Positions 34,154-44,077 of a stretch of DNA of 64,000 nt are shown here, piece after piece. The first letter of the stretch is position 1; every line of letters begins with the position of its first letter. The translations under genes and the position numbers were made by a program. This stretch comes from CAWDMN01 sp963803155 (lineage in GTDB: Bacteria > Acidobacteriota > Terriglobia > Versatilivoradales > Versatilivoraceae): the NCBI GenBank assembly GCA_963803155.1, contig CAWDMN010000034.1, forward strand, positions 62,001 to 126,000. Reading direction: 5' to 3'. Under the pieces are notes generated by a model. The model worked only from the letters and a program-made list of their open reading frames with translations, was not told where the DNA came from and ran no database searches.

Positions 34154-34580
34154 GAAAGCACGAAGCGACAGCGAGTGATCAGGGATGCCATACAATAGCC
34201 GTACAATAGCCATACAATACAGGCAGAACTCAGCTGATCGCTCGTTAACACTTCGCGCTACCCGCAAATCTTCGCAACCCGGCTGTACCGAAAGCACGAA
34301 GCGACGGCGAGTGATCAGGGATGTCATACAATGGCCATGCAATACAGGCAGAACTCAGCTGATCGCTCGTTAACACTTCGCGCTACCCGCAAATCTTCGC
34401 AACCCGGCTGTACCGAAAGCACGAAGCGACAGCGAGTGATCAGGGATGCCATACAATAGCCATACAATACAGGCAGAACTCGGCTGATCGCTCGTTAACA
34501 CTTCGCGCTACCTGCCATGCATGGCAACGGGCCTGCACGGAAAGCACGAAGCGACAGCGAGTGATAAGAGTGGCGGCAGG
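34154..34580 (+). repeat. Tandem array of about 125-bp units built from the R2 element
   Basis: The sequence GAAAGCACGAAGCGAC begins at 34154, 34290, 34415 and 34540, giving periods of 136, 125 and 125 nt. The first unit is longer by an 11-nt internal duplication (TACAATAGCCG). Each unit holds one arm GCACGAAGCGAC...GAGTGATCAG and, about 60 nt on, the imperfectly complementary arm CTGATCGCTCGTTAACACTTCGCG. Units differ at few positions, so the expansion is recent. Single copies are at 16572, 36470, 40437 and 58745. Confidence 0.93.
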
Positions 34581-34610
34581 GGAAACAATTTCCCGCGAAT
34601 CGTTAAGACC

Positions 34611-36047
34611 TCAGCCGAGGCTGGGAACCACATAAGGCGCCCGATATTCCCGGGTCAACAGCTTGTTAGCTTCCGGATCAGCCGTAAATTTTTCTCTGCT
34701 TCCCTCGAACTTCAGCTCCCGGCCCAGGCGGTAGGAGATGTTCCCCAGGTGTGGAAGCACGCTGGACCGGTGCCCCACTTCGATGTCACAATTCAAATCA
34801 CTTTGTTTGCCGGAGCGAATGGATTGGATGAAGTTGCCGAAATGGCCGGAGATTCCGGACCCTACCGTGCTCAGCGTATTTGCGGCTTCTTCCGGGATAT
34901 TTTTGGAATCGGGCCCCGGTTCACCTTTGCGGCCGAAGAAAGTTTTCCAATTCCCGTCAGCGTCGATTTCCAACCAGCCTTCACTTCCATAGAAGATATT
35001 TCCGATTTTGACCGATCCCTCGCTATTGGTCGTCAATCCCCGTGTGCAAAACTCGAAGACCGTCCCGTCAGCATATTCGTAGATGCTGGTTTGAGTGTTG
35101 GGAGTATTTTGGTCAGATCCAGAGTAAACATAGAGCCCTCCAAATGAGCGCACCCTGACTGGATACTCCTCTTTCCCCAGCCCCCAGCGGCCAACGTCGA
35201 ACTGATGGGGACCTTGGTTGCCCGTGTCTCCATTGCCGTATTCCCATTGCCAGTGCCAGTTGTAGTGAAAACGGTTCCGGTTAAATGGCCTGGCTTTGGC
35301 GGGGCCAATCCATAGGTCATAGTGAATTTTTTCCAGGTAGGCCGCCGTATAAGAAGGCATCGGGCCGCCTTCCTTGGTCAGAGTGAATTTCTCGCCTGGA
35401 GCCATGGGACCGTCGGGATAATGGCCGATGTCGCCGCGCGGCTTGAAGCAGAGCCCGCGGGCCATGTAGATTTTGCCCAATTTCCCGCCGTGCAAAAGTT
35501 CAATGGCGGCCTGGGTGGTCCGGCGAGAGCGGTTCTGAAACCCGACCTGAACCAGCACTTTGTTTTTTCGCGCGGCATGAACCATCTGTCTTCCTTCCCA
35601 AACCGCCCAGCAGGAAGGCTTTTCGACGTAAACATGCTTGCCCGCCTGACAGGCCCAAATGGTAGCAAGAGCGTGCCAATGGTTGGGGATGGCAAAAGTG
35701 ACCGCGTCGATTTCCTTGTCGTCAAAAACCTTGCGCATGTCCCATTCCGTCTGGGGAGCATAACCGTGAGCTTTCTCCACTCCTTGGACCCGTTCGGCAA
35801 AAAGGTTTTCGTCGAGGTCGCAAAGGGTTTTGATACGGACGTTAGGAATTTTGGCAAATCCATCAATGTGGCTGCTTCCCTGCCCATGAATGCCGATTAT
35901 TGCCAGATTGATTCGGTCATTGGCCCCCAGGACTTTGCCCGTGGCTGGAGCTCCAGCCAACCGGCCGGGGAAAATCGCGCAGGTTGCCGCACTTGTCGCC
36001 GTGCTGGCAAGAAATGCCCTGCGGGTGATGCCTTCTTTTGCGGACAT
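34611..36047 (-). CDS. Tat-exported Gfo/Idh/MocA oxidoreductase
   Basis: The protein (478 residues) starts with a twin-arginine signal (ITRRAFLASTATSAATCAIF) and then has the family's NAD(P)-binding Rossmann domain (INLAIIGIHGQGSSHIDGFA; the usual third glycine is replaced by H/Q spacing, slightly unusual). The EKP motif (GKHVYVEKPSCWAVWEGRQM) and C-terminal sheet domain follow (EYPVRVRSFGGLYVYSG). Exported members act on free or polymer-bound sugars, often together with sugar isomerases. GAGGAGG is 5 nt before the ATG. It is transcribed toward the tandem repeat array. Substrate unknown. Confidence 0.88.
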   Translation of the reverse strand: MSAKEGITRRAFLASTATSAATCAIFPGRLAGAPATGKVLGANDRINLAIIGIHGQGSSHIDGFAKIPNVRIKTLCDLDENLFAERVQGVEKAHGYAPQTEWDMRKVFDDKEIDAVTFAIPNHWHALATIWACQAGKHVYVEKPSCWAVWEGRQMVHAARKNKVLVQVGFQNRSRRTTQAAIELLHGGKLGKIYMARGLCFKPRGDIGHYPDGPMAPGEKFTLTKEGGPMPSYTAAYLEKIHYDLWIGPAKARPFNRNRFHYNWHWQWEYGNGDTGNQGPHQFDVGRWGLGKEEYPVRVRSFGGLYVYSGSDQNTPNTQTSIYEYADGTVFEFCTRGLTTNSEGSVKIGNIFYGSEGWLEIDADGNWKTFFGRKGEPGPDSKNIPEEAANTLSTVGSGISGHFGNFIQSIRSGKQSDLNCDIEVGHRSSVLPHLGNISYRLGRELKFEGSREKFTADPEANKLLTREYRAPYVVPSLG

Positions 36048-36639
36048 GAATCCTCCTCAATTTTAAATGACATATTTAAAGACGATCAGAAATACCGCTT
36101 CTTCAACTCCACTTCCCCTACACCCAACAATAAGCGGCCGGGTGCTGTCGCATATCGAAAGAAGACCTCCAGCTCTTCATATTCAGTTAAATTCGATCCA
36201 AATCGTTTTGATGAAAGCAGAGTTTTCGTTAAGCCCGAAAAATAATCGGGGGAGGCGCCGGGGAATCAGCTTTTTGACGCGGTCTTCCACGATATCTGCG
36301 TGAACGGAGTGTTAGATATTCAAACGATTCCGGCATTTCCGCAAGAATTTTATGTGAACTTGCCGGTGGGGGCAACAAAGAGTTTTTGCAACCGGGGGGG
36401 GAATCCTTCGGGTTCAGTTCCCCTGCCTGAAAGGTTGCGAGTTTTTGCGCTTATGCGGATCTCCGGCAAAAAGCATGAAGCGACAAGGAATGATCAGGGT
36501 GGCTGGGAGCAATTCCGCTTAGAAAGGAATCTCCAAGATTCCGAGACGAGTCAATCCACGATGGAATCCCCTCGGAATCTTGAGAAAAGCCAGGAAGATT
36601 CATTTGTATCCGGGGCGGGGAAACAGCACTACCGGACGT
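36048..36639. other. Repeat-containing gap between oxidoreductase and IPT/TIG gene
   Basis: No gene is supported. It holds a hairpin element with 10-bp flanking repeats (36380-36448), a one-arm R2 copy near 36470-36500 (AGCATGAAGCGACAAGGAATG) and a 12-bp inverted repeat CAAGATTCCGAG (36534-36545) / CTCGGAATCTTG (36571-36582) downstream of the IPT/TIG gene. Confidence 0.6.
36380..36448 (+). repeat. Small hairpin element (R3) with 10-bp flanking repeats
   Basis: The insert 36390-36438 starts AACC, contains TCCTTCGGGTTCAG and CCTGAAAGGTT, and so has AACC/GGTT ends and a TTCAG/CTGAA stem. GAGTTTTTGC occurs directly on both sides (36380-36389 and 36439-36448), as expected for a target duplication. 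Confidence 0.72.
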
Positions 36640-39600
36640 TTATTCCAGTGGCTGCCCATTCAGAATCCCACCGGTAAATTGGGAACTCGTCACTTGGGAT
36701 GTGACTAATATCGGTTCTCCTTCCAGAGATTCCAGTTCGAGCGGGCCATAGCTATCGCCAAGGTTGAGATAGCCCAGAATGTCATTCGTGTTGAATTGCC
36801 CTCCCGCCGGCACGTTGACCAGGCGGGAAAGCAAAGATACACCATTAGTGTTGTAAGCAGTAATGAGGACCTGTGTGGGATGAATTCCCACATTGAAAAT
36901 GGTCAAGTTCGACTGAAATTCTCCAGTCCTGGTCACGGAAGGGATCAAGAATCGGGGGTGGACTGAATACTGGCCAGAGGTGAAAAAACTCAAATCCCGC
37001 GTCCGATTGTCAATTTCGGAAATCCATCCGACGATGGGCTGAAAGGAACTAAGAGACAATGAGCCAATGCTATTGGTGAGGGAATCCCGATTGAGTAGGA
37101 TTCGGTTGACATTGTCGAGTTGAACCATGCCGTGCGGAGGAATCGTTAAATTTCGACTACCCCGAACCGTTCCTTGCTCGTCCAACAAGGTGACGGTAAC
37201 CATCGCGACAACAGAACCGGCATTGGAAATGCCCAGGTTGGCGCGGGAATCCAGAGTGTCAATCGTACGGGGAAACTTGATGATACCTCCGGCAAGTTGA
37301 GTTGAGACTCCTTCCAGATATCCCCCGGTTTTTTGAGGTGTATATATCCGCGCCCCGCCCAGGAGCTTCACTCCCGGCGTTGTCTCCACCACTAAAGGAC
37401 CAAAAACGTTAAGAACGCCTGCCTTCTGATAAAAATCTTCAAAATGAATCCAGCCATTGGGGCCGATGGGAAGGTTTTCCAGTGTGGTTTGAATGTTTCC
37501 GGAAATGTCATAAGAGTGGATGGTTATCAATCCACTTTGGCTTGAAGTGTTGACAATCAAAAGAGCAGTTTTGTAGCCGGAGGAATCAGCAGAAGATGGA
37601 ATGATGAATTTTTCATCTGCTTCGGCGGCGGGAATTGATCGGAAAATAACCGGGTCATTGCTGAAATTGTCGATGAAAGATGCCCAGGCTGTAATGGCAT
37701 CTTCGGATTCCAAGACCAGATAACCTTCCCGGCCCGTCAACGTCTCCTGGCCCTCCATGAAACGAAGAACATGATTGATTTGAACCAATCCGTGGGCGGG
37801 AATTGTAACGCTTTTTTCAGACAGAATTTCTCCAATGGAATTGACTAGAAGGATATCAACGGTTGCTTGTTTATCCGAAGGATTGTTCACTCCGAGATTA
37901 GTGCGAAATTGAATAGTGTCGGCCGCCAGCGGGATCCAGAGTCGGGTGGCGGGCATGGCCTGCATACTCCAATGGTTGGCCAAGGTATTGAGATTTCTGA
38001 AATCATACGCCTTGGAAATCAGCTTTGTCCCGCAACAATCCTGAATGAGCAGATCGGCATCTCCAGGAGTGTGGCCGGGGGTTTGCGCATCGATCTGTCC
38101 TTGGTTCACAAACGTCAACTGCGTGAGGGGTTTTCCTCCTAATGAGAGTGAAAGCTGACTGTCAGAGAGAGCTTTCACGGTAGAGTCAACCGCGGGGATC
38201 ATTTCCGGCTTGAATCCACTGCCGAAGAGGCTGATCTTTTCTTGGCCGCTTCCTGAACCGGAGACAGGTAGGATGCCCAGATAGGATGGATTGCCGGTGA
38301 CTGGCACAATTGTGAAGGATTTTGTATCTGCCGCGGTTACCCCTTCCGAGCTGACCCCCACAAGAGCAGTGCCTGCCACGGCCAGATCGGCGGTTGAGAT
38401 GGCGGCTTCAAGCTTTTGAGCACTGAGGAATCGGGTGACCCGGGGAGACCCATTCCAAAGGACCTGTGCTCCGCGGGTAAATTGATTTCCAAACACGAAC
38501 AACGAAAAGGGCGCGTCGAAGGCAGTACGGGATGCCGGCTCGATATGGTCCAGGGTGGGAACTGAAGCGGTGTAGTCGAAAGCCGCAGGAAGAAGTGCCT
38601 GTCCGCCATCCGGATTTGTTAGAACGACATCGGCGTTGCCGGAATGGAGCGCTGCACCCGTTAGCGCGGTCACATGTTCTGGAGTGAGCTGAGTGATCGA
38701 AGCCGGAGTCCCGCCTATCAGCAGGGTTGCCCCTTCCTTGAATCCGGACCCTGACAGGGCAATGCTGGTGCCGCCGAATGCAGGTCCAGCGCCTGGTGTG
38801 ATGGAAATCAGACTGAGGGCAGGAACTTTTTTGACGGTAATGGCCGCCGAAAACGAGGTGTGCCCGCCTCTATCGCGGGCCCGTGCCATCAAGGCGTGGT
38901 TGCCCACGGGCAACGCGCTAGACTTGACGACGACGGAATAAGGAGGATCGATAATTTCACTTCCGTAGGGGACTCCATCCAGGAAAAAAAGCACGCCAGA
39001 GACACTCACGTCATCGCGGGCAAAAGCACTGACGGTTACATCCGTGTAAACCTTGGCCCCGTCCGCTGGGGATATGATCTGCACTTGTGGCGGGGTGGCA
39101 TCATCGCCCGGCGTATAGCCAACGGTCAGGAACTCCAGCCCATAAGTGGGTTCCAAGGGGTAGTCAAACCGCGGGACGGATTCGCTCGTAGCCGCGGGAT
39201 AAAGCTGGGCCTGGATTACCGCCGTCCCCTTATAAACAGTGGACTCCAACAACAAAGAGGGCTGAATTGAAAAACTCTCCAGGGCTTGATCGCTGATTAT
39301 CTGATCGTTTGAATGATATTCATAGAGGGCTTGATCCCCCAAGTCGGTCTGTTCGATTTTTATCAGACTTGATTTGGGTTCGTCGACTGAAGTTGGCCAC
39401 ACCAATTTAACTCCACCCGGGAGATTGGAGACTACCAGGCGGATTTGAGTGTTGCCCGTGGCGCCAAACGATGACCGCGGATTCAGAGGAGCGGGGGCAT
39501 TTTGCACAAAACTAGCGATGAATCCCTCCTCGATAACGACTTTCGGAGCCGGACCCGTGAGTTGGCAACCAATGACGTAGCCGGGTTCAGCCGTCACGGA

Positions 39601-39770
39601 CAACGAAGGGCTGACGATCCCCGTAGTGATGATTGTTGTATCAAAAGTGCTTGAGAAGGAAGAGATTTGTACCCTGGGTTCTGCTCCGACGGGTAAGCCG
39701 CTCACATCTATCCGGACTCCGTTTAGAGAAAGCCGGTCGCTGAGATTAATGGCCAGGCCAGGCGGGAAAC
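36640..39770 (-). CDS. IPT/TIG and Ig-like surface protein, main part (after frameshift)
   Basis: This frame encodes most of a secreted beta-rich protein. Domain order: an unassigned beta region, a bacterial Ig-like domain (QVQIISPADGAKVYTDVTVSAFARDDVSVSGVLFFLDG, N-terminal third), at least two IPT/TIG domains (LISITPGAGPAFGGTSIALSGSGF, LDHIEPASRTAFDAPFSLFVFGNQF, a further one near LGILPVSGSGSGQEKISLFGSGF), and a C-terminal set of about 110-residue repeats with (F/S)(R/Q)(T/A/S)NLG(V/I)NN and IP(A/P)HG(L/M)VQ(I/L). The signal peptide lies in a different frame at 40138. One base too many within GGGAAA at 39764-39769 (plus strand) explains the break; removing it gives a continuous SISFPPGLAINLSDRLSL. 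The protein is probably a surface adhesin or part of a secreted enzyme complex; function unknown. Confidence 0.8.
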
Positions 39771-40138
39771 GATATAGAGACGGAGTCTCCATCCGCGGAA
39801 GCTTCCATCGAAATAAAAACCGCGGCATTGCTCCACCCACCTTCCGTGCTGAGGGTAATCCCACCAGGGGCGGCAGCTAAACTCGTCGCGGGATTTACCG
39901 GTATGTTTCCAGAGAAGGGATTCGTAATCGCCAATCCGGAAAAATGAAATTGGATTGTGTCCGCGGAGCTGATTTCAGTCTCCTGGGCAGAGAGAGTAAT
40001 CCCCCCGGACACTTCAGTTTTTCCCCGATAATTTATCGGAGTCACGGAACTGAAAACCCTGAAGCTGCTCCCCGCCAGGGCTTCCTGGTTAAAAAGGCCG
40101 AGTCCCAGTAACATCATTGCGATCATGATGCGGTTCAT
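39764..40138 (-). CDS. IPT/TIG surface protein, N-terminal part with signal peptide
   Basis: The ATG at 40138 has GGAGG 7 nt upstream and starts a signal peptide (MNRIMIAMMLLGLGLFNQEALAG). A beta-rich stretch follows (FSSVTPINYRGKTEVSGGIT, DTIQFHFSGLAITNPFSG). After DSVSISFP the frame leaves the protein and stops about 25 nt later (39746); the protein continues in the next frame at 36640-39770. The joined protein would have about 1165 residues. Confidence 0.75.
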
Positions 40139-40714
40139 GGCAATTCCTCCGCACGGCAATTTGGAATTAAAAAAACCCGACACTGAAAACAATTCACAGG
40201 GCTGAGGGGAAATGCAAGAGAGAGCGGATCAGTTCATGAATGGTACATGTGCCGGGGCAACTGATCTTTCAATGGGCTCCGGCGGTCGGGACTTATCTTG
40301 AGTGTATTCCCTATTTATGTTTGTTGCATTTCGACAGGTTCAAATTCGAATTCGAACGGAAAATATTATAACTCTATTCTATATTCCTTGTCGTGATTAA
40401 CATAAAAGTTTTGCGCCAACCCTGGGGCCAAGCAAAAAAACATGAAGCGCCAGCGAGTGATCAGCGATGTGGTACCAAGAACCGCGGAGCGAAGCAATTA
40501 AAGTTGGGCTAATCGCAGGTTGACACTATGTTTTACTCCAAGAGTCCTGAGCAACCAGGTTTTGAGAAAATTCGCGGCTAATAAGCATTTGCCATTATCG
40601 GTATCGACTAGGTGGGGATTAGATAGGCTTCAATCGGCATCGAAAATTTGATGGCGGCATGGATTCCGATGCCGATTCCGAAAAAAAAGGTTGTCCTAAG
40701 AAGTCATGAGAATC
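40139..40714. other. Intergenic gap with R2 and palindromic sequences
   Basis: No gene is supported. A one-arm R2 copy (ACATGAAGCGCCAGCGAGTG, then ATCAG) is at 40440-40465. AATCGGCATCG near 40632-40642 is complementary to CGATGCCGATT near 40667-40677 and may form a hairpin just downstream of the isomerase gene. AATTCGAATTCGAA near 40348 is palindromic. Confidence 0.55.
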
Positions 40715-41584
40715 TTATTTTTCCTCCGGGATATGAAGTGCCACGAGTTGTCCTCTCAGCCACTGGAGGGATTTTTCGATCAAAGGCCCTCCCTGTCCTT
40801 CACACTCAATGCTTAAGACCCCGCGATAGCCGGCATCCCGCAAGATTGCCAGACAGCGGCTGATATTATCCGCATTTACTCCTTCTCCCAGCGAGCAATG
40901 GCTCACGGCAATACCAGTTTGGCCCCCCCGAACCGCCGCCGCGAGTGAAGGCGATACATCTTTGAGGTGAACGTGACTCACCTTGGGGAGAAACTGCTCT
41001 ACGAAGGCCACCGGGTCCTGACCCGCAATAAATGTGTTACCAGTGTCCATGTTCATTCGTAGCCAGGGGCTGTCGACAAAGGCCAGCATGCGCTCCATAT
41101 ATTGAGGTTTGGTTGTGAAAAAGCCGTGAGGTTCGATGTTGACGATAATCCGGTACGCTTCCGCCGCCTCCAAAATCTGTTCGTAACAGCGGCACATCAG
41201 GCCCATGGCTTCTTCTAGATTGAGACCTTCGGGAGCATGAAGCCCATCAGTCGTATCCACGCAGGGGACACCGGCATGGGCCGCCCAACGGATGGCGTTG
41301 AGAACGTAGGGCACCCCCCGCACCAGTCCATCCTTTCCGGAGAGTGGATAGGCAGCGTCCACCTGCGAGAAGCGGACTCCGGATTTTTCCATCTTGCGGC
41401 TGAGCAGCAGCGGATCTTCATACATGGCCACGTGCGGCTGGTACCCCAAGCCATGTATCCAGCTGACCCCATCAATCAGGCCACATTCGATGTAGTGAAT
41501 CTCATGTTGTTTTGCCCATTCAACGCAGCGGAAGAAACTGAAATAGGCACTGTTGAAAGCATCTGTATGAAAACCGATTTTCAT
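40715..41584 (-). CDS. Sugar phosphate isomerase/epimerase family protein
   Basis: This 289-residue TIM-barrel protein belongs to the AP-endonuclease-2/xylose-isomerase superfamily. Likely metal ligands are Glu in IIVNIEPHGFF, Asp in LRMNMDTGNTF, His in KVSHVHLKDVSP, and Glu in VLSIECEGQGG. There is no signal peptide, so it acts in the cytoplasm. It lies 160 nt downstream of, and in the same direction as, the Gfo/Idh gene at 41745, so the two are probably one operon, a frequent pairing for sugar or inositol catabolism. GGGAGA lies before the ATG. Confidence 0.83.
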   Translation of the reverse strand: MKIGFHTDAFNSAYFSFFRCVEWAKQHEIHYIECGLIDGVSWIHGLGYQPHVAMYEDPLLLSRKMEKSGVRFSQVDAAYPLSGKDGLVRGVPYVLNAIRWAAHAGVPCVDTTDGLHAPEGLNLEEAMGLMCRCYEQILEAAEAYRIIVNIEPHGFFTTKPQYMERMLAFVDSPWLRMNMDTGNTFIAGQDPVAFVEQFLPKVSHVHLKDVSPSLAAAVRGGQTGIAVSHCSLGEGVNADNISRCLAILRDAGYRGVLSIECEGQGGPLIEKSLQWLRGQLVALHIPEEK

Positions 41585-41699
41585 GGAAAGATCTCCCTCT
41601 TCAGGAAAAAATGCGGAGGCTCTGGATCAGTGGCCCCAAGCAAGACTCTTTAAGGCAAAAATGAAGGAGCCTCCGAGAGGCAAAAAAGCCATTCCATCG

Positions 41700-41727
41700 A
41701 CTATCCACTATCCACTATTCACTATTC
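41700..41727. repeat. Four tandem heptamers ACTATCC/ACTATTC
   Basis: Units ACTATCC, ACTATCC, ACTATTC and ACTATTC occupy 41700-41727. On the minus strand this reads as GAATAGT then GGATAGT heptads with G/A transitions, the same kind of variation as in the GGATGAG arrays at 989 and 1645. The array lies between the two genes of a probable operon. Confidence 0.88.
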
Positions 41728-41744
41728 ACCCTTGCTTGCTCCCG

Positions 41745-43052
41745 TCAGCTTAATTTAGTTATCCCCGGAACGGCCACGGGGTAATTCCCCTTGTCATCCG
41801 CTTTGACGGGCGGTTCCGTGTTGAAATCACATTCGGCTGGACCGAAGCGGAAGTCAGATTTGGCGACATCATCCCAGCTCAGTTGCTTGCCGGTGTAACA
41901 AGCCAGTTGTCCAAGAATTACCATCATGGTGCTGTGTCCCATGTAACTGCCGCAATTGAGCGGATTGCCGGACCGGATGGCCGCAAAGAATTTTTGATGC
42001 TCAATTTCGTAAGGATTCTGAACCGGGCCGCGATATTGCCAGGGATTCTCCCCGGTAATTCGATTTTTTAAAACATCGCATCGTCCCTTGGTGCCGAAGA
42101 CGACATCGGAAACCTCGCTGTGGCAGTTTACCTGGGTACGGCAAAAGGCATAGACTTTGGCGCCCTTATCGTAATCGTAAACCACCGAATGGTGGTCAAA
42201 AACGTCGCCATAAATTTCCCCGAAAGAGGCTGAGCGCCCGCCCAGCCCATGGGCTTTGGCGGGAGAAGCTTCGTGAAGAATCCAGCAAGCTTTATCCATA
42301 TTGTGCACCAGCGATTGAATGACGTCATCTCCGGATAGCCAGGTAAAGTGGTACCAGTTGGCGTACTGATAGTCGATTTCCTTCTGTCCTGGAAGGCGCT
42401 CAATCAAGCGGTAGGGGGCGCGTAGGAAATTCCCTTCGATCGTCGTGACCTCTCCGATGGCGCCATCATGGATGCGTTGGACTGTCTCCTGGACGGCGGG
42501 ATCAAAACGGTTGTGCAGGCCTGAAAGCACCGACAGCTTTTTTTGGCGGGCCAATTCACAGGCTTCGTCCACTACTCGAACCCCCACGGGATCGATCCCA
42601 TGCGGTTTTTCGACGAAAACATGCTTGCCGGCTTTTATGGCCGCCTTAAGGTAGTAGGGATGGAATCGAGAAGAGCAGGCAATAAGCACTACGTCCGAAC
42701 ATTCGATGACATGTTTCCACCCATCGAAGCCGACGAAACAATGGGCATCGTCCACCAGCATTTGTTGTGGACGCTGATCTTTGAGCAAAGAACGCTTTTC
42801 CTGAATTCGAGAGGAAAAAAGGTCAGCCATCGCCACTAGACGAATTCCGGGATCGGCTTTCATGGCGTCCATGGTGGCTCCGGAACCCCGGTCGCCGGAG
42901 CCGATTAGTCCCACTTTGATGATGTCGCTGCCCGCGGCATAAGCAGAGCGGCTGATGGGCAAAGCCGCAGCCAGAGTGGAAGCCGCGGCAGTCTTGAGAA
43001 AATGTCGCCGGTTCGGTTCATGGATTGAGACAGGAGGTTGATTCTCTTGCAT
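41745..43052 (-). CDS. Tat-exported Gfo/Idh/MocA oxidoreductase
   Basis: The ATG at 43052 is chosen because AAAAGGAG lies 7 nt upstream; an ATG at 43070 overlaps that site. A Tat signal (EPNRRHFLKTAAASTLAAAL) precedes the Rossmann motif VGLIGSGDRGSGATMDAM and the EKP motif (GKHVFVEKPHGIDPVGVRV). The family's catalytic-domain histidines are in YHFTWLSGDDVIQSLVHNMD. It is probably the first gene of an operon with the isomerase at 40715 and lies downstream of the TetR gene, which may control it. Substrate unknown, probably a sugar or cyclitol. Confidence 0.88.
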   Translation of the reverse strand: MQENQPPVSIHEPNRRHFLKTAAASTLAAALPISRSAYAAGSDIIKVGLIGSGDRGSGATMDAMKADPGIRLVAMADLFSSRIQEKRSLLKDQRPQQMLVDDAHCFVGFDGWKHVIECSDVVLIACSSRFHPYYLKAAIKAGKHVFVEKPHGIDPVGVRVVDEACELARQKKLSVLSGLHNRFDPAVQETVQRIHDGAIGEVTTIEGNFLRAPYRLIERLPGQKEIDYQYANWYHFTWLSGDDVIQSLVHNMDKACWILHEASPAKAHGLGGRSASFGEIYGDVFDHHSVVYDYDKGAKVYAFCRTQVNCHSEVSDVVFGTKGRCDVLKNRITGENPWQYRGPVQNPYEIEHQKFFAAIRSGNPLNCGSYMGHSTMMVILGQLACYTGKQLSWDDVAKSDFRFGPAECDFNTEPPVKADDKGNYPVAVPGITKLS

Positions 43053-43279
43053 CGTGGAACTCCTTTTCATTGATTTGATTATTCGTTCAAAATCGACTTA
43101 ATTTCCAACCTTCAAATAGTCTTAGTATGGTCGCAGAAAGCCGCCTTTTTGGCCGGAACGATTCTGGCCGGCAAAAGCAGGAGGATGGGTTTTGCCAGTC
43201 GAAGCGAAAGGATATTCCCCGGACTTCCAAAAATAGGCGCGGGGGAATTGCGAAACTATACCCATAAGTACGTTATCAT

Positions 43280-43882
43280 TCACTTTTTCCTTTGAGCGGA
43301 ACCCAACAAGATCTCCAGTAAATCGGCGATGATTTCTTTTTCCCCTTGAATCGAACAAAGGCTGGGCTCAAACAGTGCCCGCAATTTGATTCCCTCCATG
43401 GTGTCCAACATGAGATTCACCAGGTGCGTTGTGCCGCGGGAAGAAGGGGGGAGGTTCAAACGAGCGCCCGACACCAGGCCGACAAAAATCTCCCGCACGC
43501 TATCAAGAAACTGCCGCCAACTCCGCCGGATGGTTTCGTCATACAGGCTCAATGTAAATATTTCCAGGGAGAAAACACGATTCTCGCGGTCGAGCAGACA
43601 GCTTCGCACGGAAAAACGGAGAGCTTTTTCCATTCGTTTGACAGGGTCGGATACAAGGGCTAGCGCGGTTTGCATCCGACGATGGTAAGTCCGGTAATAG
43701 TGGCCGCAGGCGGCTTGAATAATTTCGTCTTTTGAATGGTAATGCCAGTAGAGGCTCCCCTTGGTCACACCTGTGTGCGCGGCAATCTGTTCCATGGTGA
43801 CGGATTGGATGCCCTGGCGGGAAAAAAGTTCAAAAGCGCTGGCCGCCAATTTGGCTGGCATTTCTCGGGCATATCGAACCAT
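43280..43882 (-). CDS. TetR/AcrR-family transcriptional regulator
   Basis: The N-terminal helix-turn-helix is typical of TetR: AASAFELFSRQGIQSVTMEQIAAHTGVTKGSLYWHYHSKDEI. The rest (to 200 residues) is an all-helical ligand-binding domain of unknown specificity. AGGAG is about 10 nt before the ATG. An inverted ATACC/GGTAT pair just upstream (43919-43933) is a candidate operator, so it is probably autoregulated and may also control the oxidoreductase genes on either side. Confidence 0.9.
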   Translation of the reverse strand: MVRYAREMPAKLAASAFELFSRQGIQSVTMEQIAAHTGVTKGSLYWHYHSKDEIIQAACGHYYRTYHRRMQTALALVSDPVKRMEKALRFSVRSCLLDRENRVFSLEIFTLSLYDETIRRSWRQFLDSVREIFVGLVSGARLNLPPSSRGTTHLVNLMLDTMEGIKLRALFEPSLCSIQGEKEIIADLLEILLGSAQRKK

Positions 43883-43910
43883 GCGCGTTCAACTCCTGGG
43901 AAATGTCATC

Positions 43911-43945
43911 TAAACTATACCGAAGGGTATGTATGGTCAAGAAAA
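43911..43945 (-). promoter_or_regulatory. Candidate TetR operator within the tetR promoter
   Basis: On the minus strand TTGACC is followed 15 nt later by TATAGT, and the spacer contains ATACC-CTTC-GGTAT, an inverted repeat of the size bound by TetR-family dimers. The position, about 40 nt upstream of the tetR start, fits autoregulation. The 15-nt spacing is short for a strong promoter. Confidence 0.55.
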
Positions 43946-44004
43946 AACTGTAGAAAAAATTCGCTGACGGCGTTTGTTTCTTTGATGACAAGGGGAGGTC
44001 TCGG

Positions 44005-44050
44005 CAGAAAAACAAAAAAGGGTCTCGCTACGGAAAAGGCGAGACCCTTT
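44005..44050 (-). terminator. Intrinsic terminator of the oxidoreductase gene at 44078
   Basis: On the minus strand the 12-bp perfect stem AAAGGGTCTCGC/GCGAGACCCTTT (44039-44050 and 44017-44028) with a 10-nt loop is followed by a T-rich tail, TTTTTTG and then TTTTT. It lies about 28 nt after the stop codon at 44078. This is the clearest intrinsic terminator in the window. Confidence 0.88.
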
Positions 44051-44077
44051 GAAGAGAGATTCCCCTTTCAAGAGGCT

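Noticed and set aside
34154..34580. Possible CRISPR or tRNA-like array
   Set aside because: The whole 125-bp unit is repeated, including the parts between conserved arms, so there are no unique spacers, and no tRNA fold is present.
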